Assembly: GCA_023441805.1 (NCBI GenBank)
Contig: JAEZNO010000036.1
Location: forward strand, 1-35,013
Direction: 5' to 3'
DNA length: 35,013 nucleotides
Source: Bacteroidota bacterium
GTDB taxonomy: Bacteria; Bacteroidota; Bacteroidia; Bacteroidales; Lentimicrobiaceae
The translations under genes and the position numbers were made by a program. Of the stretch, positions 26,682 to 34,640 are shown piece after piece; position 1 is the stretch's first letter; every line of letters begins with the position of its first letter. The notes beneath the pieces are model-generated. The model worked only from the letters and a program-made list of their open reading frames with translations. It was not told where the DNA came from and ran no database searches.

Positions 26682-26689
26682 TACATTTG
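26682..26689 (+). promoter_or_regulatory. Candidate -7 element inside an inverted repeat, before the sensor kinase
   Basis: TACATTTG matches TAnnTTTG and lies 19 bp before the ATG at 26709. It overlaps the left arm of a 7-bp inverted repeat CTTACAT/ATGTAAG (26680-26686 and 26699-26705), so a repressor or autoregulator could block it. No clear -33 is present. Confidence 0.45.
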
Positions 26690-26708
26690 GTGGGAATAAT
26701 GTAAGTGA

Positions 26709-29684
26709 ATGCAAAAGAGTTCAATTCGTATCGGATTTATTGTTGTACTGTTGTTTGCTTCTGTCATGCTAAAAGGCCAGCAACCTTTTATCAGGCAGTT
26801 CACTGTTGATGACGGTCTTCCAAGTTCCGAAACTTATCATGTAATTCAGGACTCTAAGGGTTATATATGGGTAGCCACTAATCAGGGAGTAAGCCGGTTT
26901 GATGGAAAGGCTTTCAGGAACTTCGATATTCAGGATGGTCTTCCTGAAAGTACAACATTTGAAATCTATGAAGACGAATTATCCAGAATCTGGTTCGTCA
27001 GCTACCCTTTCCAATTGTCGTACTTCTATAACGACAGCATACATTCATACAAATACAATAATCTGTTACGTGAGATTAGTGGTCATGGCTTAGTACCCAT
27101 AAAGAAATCGTTCAGGGTTGAAGCTGATGACGACGTTTACTTCAGTTTCATGACCGACAGGAAAATCTATAAGGTTGATAAAAAAGGCAGATTAAAAATT
27201 GTCAATATTATCACTGATACCATAAGCAGTATCTCAATCTTCAGGATAGGCGATCAATTGCTCTCAGCGCAAAACAGGTACACTGCCACAACTTTTTTAA
27301 GAGTAAAACTTGTAACAGAATCGTATGGACTGAGAATAGAAAATATTTTCCAGAAGAAGTACTCGTTTGGCAATTTCATTACAGCTCTCTCAAAAGAGAA
27401 TCAGGTTTTAGTGGCAATAAACAACTTCATAATCATTATAAACCCTGATAAAACTTATAAAATTGCTGAAGTCGGGGGACGGGTGCACTGGTTGAGTATC
27501 GACAGATATGGATATGTATGGATAGGTAAGGAGCAGGCCGGAGCCGAAAAGTATGATATCAACAATATTGAGAAAGGCCCTATAGAGTCATATCTTCCCG
27601 ACAAAAGCGTTTCATCGGTATTTACCGATGAATCAGGCGGTGAATGGTTCTCAACTTTAGAATCAGGACTTTACTACTCTCCCGTTAAGGGTATCTCATC
27701 ATATAATACCCAAAATGGCCTGTCATCCAATAAAATCAATGCAGTTGAAGTCTTTGATAATAAGGTTTATTTAGGAACTTATAATGGGTTTATTGATGTT
27801 GTTGAAAACGATCGCATCATAAAAAATATTGAATTTTCGAAAAATATCAGGATTAACGCACTGGAAGCCTATAAGAATGAGAAACTCTGGATAGCTACTG
27901 AAAATTACCTCTATTCATACAATGGCCGGTCTGTTGAAAAGTATATTAATAATCACGACGTCATACTAAGTTCAGGAATTCAAAGCAATAAGGTATTTGG
28001 GATAAAAGACTTACATCCTGCCGAAAAAGACAAAGTAATGTTAGCTCAGTTGAAAAGTTTTTCAATTATTTCAAAAGGAAAGGTAGTTTACGATTCTTAC
28101 TTAGATGATAATCTTGCAGTAAGAATTGAGGCAATTGAACTCTTAAACGACAGTACTTACCTGCTGGGGGCTTTCAATGGTTTGTGGAAATATTCTGATT
28201 CAGGACTGGAATATCTGAGCCGGGATTATGAAATGCTTCAGCAAAGAATAACTGATATCTTGGTATTATCAAATCCCGATTGCCAAATCTTAGGCACAAA
28301 AGGATCAGGTCTTATCATCCGAAACGGCAAACACATTTCAAATATCACTGAGGAGGAAGGGCTTTCTTCTAACTCCGTCACATCACTCCTCAGGATTGAT
28401 GATGAAATCTGGATTGGTACCAATAATGGCATTAACGTCATAAAAATTAATCAACTTCAAGACCATTCACCTTTTATCAGGGTTCTGAAACGACAACATG
28501 GCCTGATCTCTGATGAGATCAATGAAATCAGCTATTACAACAATAAGGTTTATATCGGATCCAATGGCGGGTTGACTATTATCGACAAATCAATATACAG
28601 TCCTGTGGCAATCGCCCCTCAGATTTATATTGAGAAGGTTGTAGTTGATACAATGGAATTTGTTAATACTGATCAACTGAATCTCAAGTACAATCAGAAT
28701 TTTATCAAAATCCTTATATCAGCGATTGATTTCCGGTTTGCTGCCAACCTGAAATATCAATACAGACTGGTGGGTGTCTCTAATCAATGGTCAACCACTA
28801 ATAACACCTCAATCGACTTTTCATTCTTGCCAACCGGAAAATATATATTTGAGGTGCGGGCAGTTAATTCTGATCGAAAAACAAGTGATCCTGTCTCAAT
28901 CAACATCATCATAAAACCTCCTTTCTGGGAAACATGGTGGTTCCTTGTAATCATTTTTGTAACCAGCGTTTTCTTTATATACGTATCGGTAAAATACCTG
29001 ATTCTTCACCTCAGACGGCAACATCAGCTGCAAAACGATATTTACAGATATCGCCAGGAAGCCCTTATAAGGCAAATGGACCCTCACTTCGTATTTAATA
29101 CGCTTAACAGCATTCAATCATTTGTAATACGTAATGATTGTATGACCTCTTCAATTTACCTGACTAAATTCTCAAAATTAATGAGGATGATACTTAATAA
29201 CTCACAAAAGCAGGCTGTTACATTAAAGGAGGAAATTGACTCGCTGAATCTCTATATGGAAATTGAGTCCATAAGGTTTGTTACCCAATTTACCTACTCA
29301 ATTGAAGTTGAACCGGGCATCGATACTGATTTTATTCAAATACCTGCATTTGTAATTCAACCCTTTATTGAAAATTCAATATGGCACGGAATGGTGAATC
29401 TGAAAGAGAGGAGCGGTAATATTTACACTGAAATCCGTAAAGCAGACAAGTACCTGCAAGTGGTTGTTGAAGATAACGGGGTAGGGCGTAAGAGAGCTGA
29501 GGAAATCAAATCGAGACTGGATGAGGGAAAGAAATCATACGGACTGTCGATTGTGGAAAGCAGACTTTCACTGCTCTGCCGGAAACTGGAAGTCCCCAGG
29601 AGACTTGAATTCATCGATCTCTATGATGATAAGGGAAATCCTGCCGGTACAAGAGTTACTATTAATATCCCTATCATAAACTAA
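26709..29684 (+). CDS. Periplasmic-propeller sensor histidine kinase (Reg_prop, Y_Y_Y, LytS-type kinase)
   Basis: This 991-residue protein has a signal peptide to about residue 23. A large two-component-regulator propeller follows (about 25-650) with repeated short motifs such as GLPSSETYHVIQDSKGYIWVAT and GLSSNSVTSLL. Then come a Y_Y_Y domain (about 670-735), one membrane helix (about 741-763) and a cytoplasmic LytS-type kinase domain. The phosphoacceptor is His793 in QMDPHFVFNTLNS. The ATPase N box FIENSIWHG is near 884-892 and the G box EDNGVGRKR near 918-926. It lacks the receiver and AraC parts of hybrid sensors that normally run PULs. The usual partner is a LytTR response regulator, and none is encoded in the window. 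The ligand is unknown; neighbouring glycan and polyphosphate genes are possible but unproven targets. Confidence 0.93.
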   Translation: MQKSSIRIGFIVVLLFASVMLKGQQPFIRQFTVDDGLPSSETYHVIQDSKGYIWVATNQGVSRFDGKAFRNFDIQDGLPESTTFEIYEDELSRIWFVSYPFQLSYFYNDSIHSYKYNNLLREISGHGLVPIKKSFRVEADDDVYFSFMTDRKIYKVDKKGRLKIVNIITDTISSISIFRIGDQLLSAQNRYTATTFLRVKLVTESYGLRIENIFQKKYSFGNFITALSKENQVLVAINNFIIIINPDKTYKIAEVGGRVHWLSIDRYGYVWIGKEQAGAEKYDINNIEKGPIESYLPDKSVSSVFTDESGGEWFSTLESGLYYSPVKGISSYNTQNGLSSNKINAVEVFDNKVYLGTYNGFIDVVENDRIIKNIEFSKNIRINALEAYKNEKLWIATENYLYSYNGRSVEKYINNHDVILSSGIQSNKVFGIKDLHPAEKDKVMLAQLKSFSIISKGKVVYDSYLDDNLAVRIEAIELLNDSTYLLGAFNGLWKYSDSGLEYLSRDYEMLQQRITDILVLSNPDCQILGTKGSGLIIRNGKHISNITEEEGLSSNSVTSLLRIDDEIWIGTNNGINVIKINQLQDHSPFIRVLKRQHGLISDEINEISYYNNKVYIGSNGGLTIIDKSIYSPVAIAPQIYIEKVVVDTMEFVNTDQLNLKYNQNFIKILISAIDFRFAANLKYQYRLVGVSNQWSTTNNTSIDFSFLPTGKYIFEVRAVNSDRKTSDPVSINIIIKPPFWETWWFLVIIFVTSVFFIYVSVKYLILHLRRQHQLQNDIYRYRQEALIRQMDPHFVFNTLNSIQSFVIRNDCMTSSIYLTKFSKLMRMILNNSQKQAVTLKEEIDSLNLYMEIESIRFVTQFTYSIEVEPGIDTDFIQIPAFVIQPFIENSIWHGMVNLKERSGNIYTEIRKADKYLQVVVEDNGVGRKRAEEIKSRLDEGKKSYGLSIVESRLSLLCRKLEVPRRLEFIDLYDDKGNPAGTRVTINIPIIN

Positions 29685-29690
29685 TATTTG

Positions 29691-29890
29691 GACCCATTCG
29701 GGTATGAGAAGGCAAAAGACGAAAGGCAAAAGATAAAAGTATAAAGGACTCGAACAGGTAATAGAATTGACCCATACGGGTATTGGAACAATGGAACCCG
29801 GAACTAAGAACAAAGAACAAAGAACAAAGAACATGGAACATTGGAACATAGAACTCCCCTAACGCCGAACCAACGCTGAACGAGTGTTTG
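29691..29890 (-). repeat. Dispersed low-complexity repeat, copy A (minus orientation)
   Basis: Read on the minus strand, this is nearly the same as copy C (34305-34495) and partly as copy B. It holds two 14-bp boxes of the TACCCGWATGGGTC type (complements of 29691-29704 and 29769-29782), 78 bp apart. It also holds three tandem TTCTTTG heptamers (complement of 29811-29831), TTTTGCC-type heptamers and a GTTCAGCGTT stretch. It starts 6 bp after the stop of the sensor kinase and ends just before the stop of the convergent symporter gene. Confidence 0.8.
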
Positions 29891-29901
29891 CTGAACGCGC
29901 T

Positions 29902-31359
29902 TTACCGTGTTTTTTTCTTACTGACTATCAGCAACCCTATATAGGTCAGAAGCCCGTTGAGAATCAATAACTCAAAGCCAAATCTGTAACCAATCCACTC
30001 ATATGAGTTGGCGCTTACCACATAGCAAATTACCGGAGCCAGTACTGCTATTAATGGCACCCACTTGTCTTTTATTGAATGTTTAGTAAACAGCCCGAAT
30101 GAATAAAGTCCCAGTAGTGGTCCGTAAGTATATCCGGCAATAGTGAATAACTTATCAATTAAAGCTTTATCGTAAAACGAACGGAATGTTACGATGACCG
30201 ATAGCATAATGACGGCAAACCCGAGGTGGACAGCATATCTGATATTGGTTTTCTGCTTATCGGTTAAGCGCTCATTATTTGGCAGCCCCATGAAGTCGAT
30301 TGTAAATGAGGTGGTCAATGAAGTAAGTGCCCCGTCGGCACTCGGGAATGCCGCCGAAATCAATCCTATAAAGAAAATCAATCCTGCAATCGGTCCTAAA
30401 TGCTTAATTGCAATTGTAGGGAAAACATCATCAGTGCTGCCAATTGCCGTAAGATCAATGCCTTTTTCACCCGCATAGATATAAAGTGCTGCTCCCAGAA
30501 ACAGAAAAATAAAATTGGCCGCTACCAGGATAAAGCTAAAGCTGATCATATTCTTCTTTGCATCACCGATATTCCTGCAACTGAGGTTCTTTTGCATCAT
30601 CTCCTGATCCAATCCCGTCATTACAATGGTAATGAAAATACCGCTCAGGAACTGCTTAATGTAGTTGTTTCTGGGAGCCCAGTCGGTTACAAGGACTTTC
30701 GAGTAATCACTGTCAAAAACCCTGTTCACCAGTTCGGTGAAACTAAAATCAAGATCCTTTGATATAAGTACAATCGACAAAATCAGCGCCAGCAACATAA
30801 AGGTGGTTTGCAGTGTATCAGTCCAGATAATTGTCTTTATCCCGCCTTTAAAAGTATACAGGATAATTAATGAGATAAAAATCACGACTGTAGTCCAGAA
30901 AGGAATGCCCCATGCATCAAAAATGTAATGTTGAAGTACGTAGATAATCAGAAACATCCTCAACGAGGCACCCAGCACGCGTGAGAGTAAAAAGTAAAAT
31001 GCCCCTGTTTTATACGACCAGAACCCAAAACGCTGATCAAGGTATGTATATATTGATGTAAGATTAAGCCTGTAATAAAGCGGCAACAGTATATTGGCTA
31101 TTATCAGATACCCGAACAGATACCCGATTACAACCATAAAATAACTAAACTGACTGGTACCAACCCATCCCGGTACAGACATGAAAGTAACCCCCGACAT
31201 TGAGGCTCCTATCATTCCGTAAGCTACCACAAACCATGGCGATCTTTTATTTCCGATAAAAAAACCTTCGGTGTTAGCCTTTCGGGCCGTCAGGTATGTT
31301 ATTAAGAACAGTAAAAGCGTGTATGCAATAAATGAGGCAAGTAATAATGAAGGTGTCAC
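29902..31359 (-). CDS. Sodium:solute symporter (SSS) family transporter
   Basis: This 485-residue protein consists almost entirely of membrane helices, about 13 by eye. The first helix is followed by TARKANTEGFFIGNKRSPWFVVAYGMIGASMSG, which is the typical opening of the SSS/SLC5 family (LeuT fold, Na+-coupled uptake). Later family stretches are GGIKTIIWTDTLQT and GLDQEMMQKNLSCRN, with SAAFPSADGALTSLTTSFTIDF near residues 340-360, which contributes to the second sodium site in this fold. The substrate cannot be read from sequence; sugars, proline, pantothenate and sialic acid are all carried by the family. It follows the PurF-like gene by 26 bp on the same strand and probably shares its transcript, although a -7-like element lies at the junction. 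Confidence 0.92.
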   Translation of the reverse strand: MTPSLLLASFIAYTLLLFLITYLTARKANTEGFFIGNKRSPWFVVAYGMIGASMSGVTFMSVPGWVGTSQFSYFMVVIGYLFGYLIIANILLPLYYRLNLTSIYTYLDQRFGFWSYKTGAFYFLLSRVLGASLRMFLIIYVLQHYIFDAWGIPFWTTVVIFISLIILYTFKGGIKTIIWTDTLQTTFMLLALILSIVLISKDLDFSFTELVNRVFDSDYSKVLVTDWAPRNNYIKQFLSGIFITIVMTGLDQEMMQKNLSCRNIGDAKKNMISFSFILVAANFIFLFLGAALYIYAGEKGIDLTAIGSTDDVFPTIAIKHLGPIAGLIFFIGLISAAFPSADGALTSLTTSFTIDFMGLPNNERLTDKQKTNIRYAVHLGFAVIMLSVIVTFRSFYDKALIDKLFTIAGYTYGPLLGLYSFGLFTKHSIKDKWVPLIAVLAPVICYVVSANSYEWIGYRFGFELLILNGLLTYIGLLIVSKKKTR

Positions 31360-31377
31360 GGTTGTCAGATCTTTTTA

Positions 31378-31385
31378 CAAATTTA
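31378..31385 (-). promoter_or_regulatory. Candidate -7 element for the SSS transporter
   Basis: On the minus strand this reads TAAATTTG, matching TAnnTTTG, 18 bp before the ATG and next to the stop codon of the PurF-like gene. There is no clear -33, so read-through from upstream is equally likely. Confidence 0.3.
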
Positions 31386-32792
31386 TCAGAAATAACTTGA
31401 GCCATCCCAGCAATGAGTGCAAAGTTTATCTTTCGGTAACCCGATGGCATCAACAAGATCATCAAGCTGCTGAAACTTTAGCGTTGTAAGATTCAGATTC
31501 TCCCTGATCTTCTCAACCATTGCATGATGCTTTTCGGTTGTGGGATCTGAATATTCACTGTAATCAACCTTCTCAGTGCCCTCTAACTGTAGTATCGCCT
31601 TGCGTGTTGCCAGTTCACCGCTGCTCCTTGAACGTGAAAAATTTAGAAACTCACAGGGATAAGTAAGCGGCGGACAGGCTATACGCATATGAACCTCCTT
31701 TATTCCCGCTTTGTACAAATCGGCAGTGTTATCCTTTAACTGGGTTCCCCTTACAATTGAATCATCAAGAAACACACCTCTCTTCCCCTTTATAAGCTCG
31801 GCATTGGGTATCAGTTTCATTTTGGCAACAAGATCACGCATCTCCTGGCTTTGCGGCATAAAACTGCGAGGCCATGTAGGTGTGTATTTCGAATAAGGCC
31901 TCATGTGAGGTATTGACCGCTTATTGCTGTAACCCAGTGCATGCCCTATCCCTGAATCGGGGATGCCTGCAACAAAATCAGCCTCAACATCATCCTTTTC
32001 GGCAATTGCGGCACCGCACTTGTATCGGCATGCATCAACATTAATTCCCTCATAGTATGATGGCGGATATCCGTAATAAACCCAAAGGAATGAGCAAATC
32101 TGCATCTTCTCGCCCGGAGCAATCAACTGCTCATAGCCATCGGCCGTAACCCGTACAACTTCACCCGGACCCAGATTGTATTCAATTGAATAATCAAGAT
32201 TTGAGAAAGCACAAGTCTCTGATGCCAATGCATACCCGTGTGAGTTTTTACCGATGATTACCGGTGTTCGGCCATATTTGTCACGTGCGGCATAAATACA
32301 GTCAGGCGTGAGTATTAAAATTGAGCTTGAGCCTTTTACCCTGTTATAGAAGTTTTTTATACCCGTCAGGAAGTCATTGCATTCGCAAATCAGCTTTACA
32401 ATAACCTCCGTAGGATTAACCCCTGTTCCGCTCATTTCCGAGAAGGTCTGTCTCTTAAGCAGGAATTCCTGTTCCAGTTCTTCAACATTCACCACTTTAC
32501 CCACATGGGCTATTGCAAACCGTCCAAGATGCGAGCTTACCTCAACCGGCTGGGCCTCATAGTCGCTAATAATCCCGATTCCCTTATTGCCGCTGAAGTT
32601 CTGAATATCTTTCTCAAATTTATTCCTGAAGTACCCGTCCTGCAGGCTGTGAATTGCTCTCTGAAATCCTTTCTCACGACTCCAGAAGACCAATCCTGCC
32701 CGTCGTGTCCCCAGGTGTGAATGATAGTCAGTTCCGTAAAAAACGTCATGTACGCAATCACGTGAAGTAATACAGCCATAGAACCCGCTCAT
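31386..32792 (-). CDS. PurF-like amidophosphoribosyltransferase paralogue with degenerate glutaminase domain
   Basis: This 468-residue protein aligns by eye with PurF over its whole length. The PRPP loop VFLDDSIVRGT (340-350) is intact. The four cysteines Cys233 (QICSF), Cys380 (TYPCEF), Cys458 and Cys461 (CTHC) lie where the Bacillus-type enzyme holds a 4Fe-4S cluster. The glutaminase half is altered. PurF matures to an N-terminal catalytic cysteine (CGI), but here the start is MSGFYGC with Ser2. The oxyanion stretch AHNGN is AHVGK (95-99). The RYST and SDSE motifs are replaced by ISDYE and NPTE. Glutamine hydrolysis therefore looks lost, while ribosyl transfer, perhaps with free ammonia or another amine, could remain. 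This is probably not the housekeeping PurF. It precedes the SSS transporter gene by 26 bp. Confidence 0.88.
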   Translation of the reverse strand: MSGFYGCITSRDCVHDVFYGTDYHSHLGTRRAGLVFWSREKGFQRAIHSLQDGYFRNKFEKDIQNFSGNKGIGIISDYEAQPVEVSSHLGRFAIAHVGKVVNVEELEQEFLLKRQTFSEMSGTGVNPTEVIVKLICECNDFLTGIKNFYNRVKGSSSILILTPDCIYAARDKYGRTPVIIGKNSHGYALASETCAFSNLDYSIEYNLGPGEVVRVTADGYEQLIAPGEKMQICSFLWVYYGYPPSYYEGINVDACRYKCGAAIAEKDDVEADFVAGIPDSGIGHALGYSNKRSIPHMRPYSKYTPTWPRSFMPQSQEMRDLVAKMKLIPNAELIKGKRGVFLDDSIVRGTQLKDNTADLYKAGIKEVHMRIACPPLTYPCEFLNFSRSRSSGELATRKAILQLEGTEKVDYSEYSDPTTEKHHAMVEKIRENLNLTTLKFQQLDDLVDAIGLPKDKLCTHCWDGSSYF

Positions 32793-32820
32793 AAAATTTA
32801 ATTTAGTCAGAAAAAGAGAG

Positions 32821-32828
32821 CAAAAGTA
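32821..32828 (-). promoter_or_regulatory. Candidate -7 element for the PurF-like gene
   Basis: The minus strand reads TACTTTTG, matching TAnnTTTG, 28 bp before the start codon at 32792. A -33 TTTG at the right spacing is not seen. Confidence 0.45.
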
Positions 32829-32880
32829 TCAAATCCTGAAGGTAAAAGAAGAAAATTCAAGAAAAAGATGAAAGTTGTTC

Positions 32881-32957
32881 AACGTTCCAACGTTCCAACG
32901 TTCCAATGTTCCAACGTTCTTAGTTCTGGGTTCCATTGTTCCATGTTCCAATGTTCC
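32881..32957 (+). repeat. GTTCC-rich tandem octamers (start of repeat copy B)
   Basis: Five octamers of the form AACGTTCC (one AATGTTCC, the last ending in T) run from 32881 to 32920. A looser series of GTTCC-containing units follows to 32957. The array lies upstream of the PurF-like gene, outside any credible coding frame. Confidence 0.8.
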
Positions 32958-33000
32958 TATCAATGCGGGCTCCCTTCTCCTTCAGTGCGTAGGATTGGCA

Positions 33001-33298
33001 ATTCACTATTCAGCATTCAGCATTCAGCGTTCAGCGTTCAGCGCAAGTTTTAAGTTAAGTGTTCAGTATTGCGTTTAAGGGTTTTTAGTTATTAGAGATT
33101 AGTGATTTGTTCTTTGTTCTTTGTTCTTTGTTCTTAGTTCCGGGTTCCATTGTTCCAATACCCGTATGGGTCAATTCTATTACCTGTTCGAGTCATTTAT
33201 ACTTTGAATTTTTGCCTTTCGCCTTTTGCCTTCTAATACTCGAATGGGTCGATCTTGTGCGTTGGATTGTCAATTCACTATTCAGCATTCAGCATTCA
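33001..33298 (+). repeat. Dispersed low-complexity repeat, copy B (plus orientation)
   Basis: This block has five RTTCAGC heptamers (33008-33042), three TTCTTTG heptamers (33110-33130) and a box TACCCGTATGGGTC (33159-33172). TTTTGCC-type units follow, then a second box, TACTCGAATGGGTC (33237-33250), 78 bp after the first. Two more ATTCAGC units (33280-33293) end the block. A third, degenerate heptamer (33294-33300) overlaps the TCA that is the stop codon of the UDP-glucuronate decarboxylase gene. With the octamers at 32881 it fills the 506-bp gap between two minus-strand genes. Confidence 0.85.
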
Positions 33299-34243
33299 TC
33301 ATTGATAAATAAGCGGTTTGAAGTAATCGATGGTCTTAACCAATCCCTCGTCGATCTGGATTTTAGGTTCCCAGTTGAGTACTTTTTTAGCCAAAGATAT
33401 GTCGGGTTGTCGCTGCGACGGATCATCGGGAGGCAGAGGTAACCTTATGATTTTTGATTTTGATTGCGTTAACTCAATGACCTTTTCGGCAAGCGACAGG
33501 ATGGTGAATTCATTTGGATTGCCGATGTTTACGGGTCCGATAAAATCATCATTTGTTGCCATCAGTTTTATTAATCCTTCAACCAGATCATCGATATACT
33601 GGAAGCTTCTGGTCTGCTTTCCGTCGCCATAAATAGTGATATCCTTATTTTGCAATGCCTGCATGATGAAATTGGATACAACGCGGCCGTCGTTAGGGTG
33701 CATACGGGGGCCATAGGTGTTGAAAATGCGGGCAATCTTGATTTTTACATTATTCTGCTTATAGTAATTGATAAAAAGCGTTTCAGCAGCTCTTTTGCCC
33801 TCATCATAACATGACCGCTCACCGATTGGATTAACATGTCCCCAGTAATTTTCAACCTGAGGGTGAATCTGCGGATCGCCATAAACCTCACTGGTTGATG
33901 CCTGTAATATCCTGGCTTTTATTCTCTTTGCCAGACCAAGCATATTGATTGCGCCCATCACCGATGTCTTGATTGTCTTTATGGCATTGTACTGATAATG
34001 GATGGGTGATGCAGGACAGGCAAGATTGTAAATTTCATCGACTTCAATAAAGAAAGGCATTGTTACATCATGCCTTATCAGCTCAAAGTACGGATTGGAG
34101 AGCAGGTGAACCACATTTTGCTTCTGGCCGGTGAAATAGTTGTCGAGGCAAACTACTTCATTTCCCTCTGCCAGTAATCGTTCACACAGGTGCGATCCCA
34201 CAAATCCCGATCCCCCTGTGACAAGTATTTTCTTACGGATCAT
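33299..34243 (-). CDS. UDP-glucuronic acid decarboxylase (UXS-type, extended SDR)
   Basis: This 314-residue protein was started at the ATG at 34243, because KKILVTGGSGFVGSHL then begins the Rossmann fold directly. The frame also runs back to a TTG at 34285. The NAD-binding glycine motif is residues 10-16. The catalytic pair Tyr146 and Lys150 lies in RSCYDEGKRAAETL, a form characteristic of UDP-xylose synthases. ASTSEVYGDP (115-124) and RIFNTYGPRMHP also fit. The expected reaction is decarboxylation of UDP-glucuronate to UDP-xylose, a precursor for surface polysaccharide. Other NAD-dependent epimerases are less likely because of the CYDEGKR motif. Both sides are flanked by copies of the same repeat in the same orientation. 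No other nucleotide-sugar genes are within view. Confidence 0.93.
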   Translation of the reverse strand: MIRKKILVTGGSGFVGSHLCERLLAEGNEVVCLDNYFTGQKQNVVHLLSNPYFELIRHDVTMPFFIEVDEIYNLACPASPIHYQYNAIKTIKTSVMGAINMLGLAKRIKARILQASTSEVYGDPQIHPQVENYWGHVNPIGERSCYDEGKRAAETLFINYYKQNNVKIKIARIFNTYGPRMHPNDGRVVSNFIMQALQNKDITIYGDGKQTRSFQYIDDLVEGLIKLMATNDDFIGPVNIGNPNEFTILSLAEKVIELTQSKSKIIRLPLPPDDPSQRQPDISLAKKVLNWEPKIQIDEGLVKTIDYFKPLIYQ

Positions 34244-34299
34244 AATCTGAAATAAAGTGTAAAAATAGTCAACTAATCGGAACAAAAGCAGGAAACTCG

Positions 34300-34640
34300 T
34301 TCAGCGTTTTGCGTTCAGCGTTGGTTCGGCGTTAGGGGAGTTCTATGTTCCATATTCTTTGTTCTTTGTTCTTTGTTCTTAGTTCCGGGTTCCATTGTTC
34401 CAATACCCGTATGGGTCAATTCTATTACCTGTTCGAGTCCTTTATACTTTGAATTTTTGCCTTTCGCCTTTTGCCTTCTAATACCCGAATGGGTCGATCT
34501 TGTGCGTTGGATATTCAATTCACTATTCAGCATTCAGCATTCAGCATTCAGCATTCAGCGTAAATACCCGAATGGGTCAATTCATTGTCCTGTTAGAGTC
34601 CTTTTTACTTTGAATTTTTGCCTTTTGCCTTTTGCCTTGC
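34300..34640 (+). repeat. Dispersed low-complexity repeat, copy C (plus orientation, longest)
   Basis: In order it holds a GTTCAGCG-rich lead shared with copy A, three TTCTTTG heptamers (34355-34375) and box TACCCGTATGGGTC (34404-34417). TTTTGCC-type units and box TACCCGAATGGGTC (34482-34495) come next, then five perfect ATTCAGC heptamers (34525-34559). A third box TACCCGAATGGGTC (34565-34578) and another TTTTGCC series to about 34638 end it. Box spacings are 78 and 83 bp. It lies between the UDP-glucuronate decarboxylase start and a minus-strand frame whose last codons it supplies. Confidence 0.85.

Noticed and set aside
32881..33042. Possible CRISPR array
   Set aside because: The units are 7-8 bp with no unique spacers between them, and no cas genes are present.
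32868..33078. Two overlapping plus-strand frames with Val/Pro/Phe/Gln-rich repeats
   Set aside because: They are frame shadows of the AACGTTCC octamers and ATTCAGC heptamers in an intergenic gap, with no independent sign of coding.
33107..33442. Plus-strand reading frame with a hydrophobic, cysteine-containing product, repeated in similar form at 34373-34678 and on the minus strand at 29568-29849
   Set aside because: All three frames are translations of the dispersed repeat copies. They share peptide strings only because the DNA repeats are alike, start at different places, and run into neighbouring gene sequence antisense. I see no start signal or family.
34243..34285. TTG start 42 bp upstream for the UDP-glucuronate decarboxylase
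   Set aside because: It would add 14 hydrophobic residues before a normal Rossmann start. The ATG at 34243 gives the family's usual N-terminus.
29691..34640. Repeat copies as ends of a composite transposon or integron cassette array
   Set aside because: No transposase or integrase gene lies between or beside them, no target duplications are visible, and the boxes do not have the core sites of attC.
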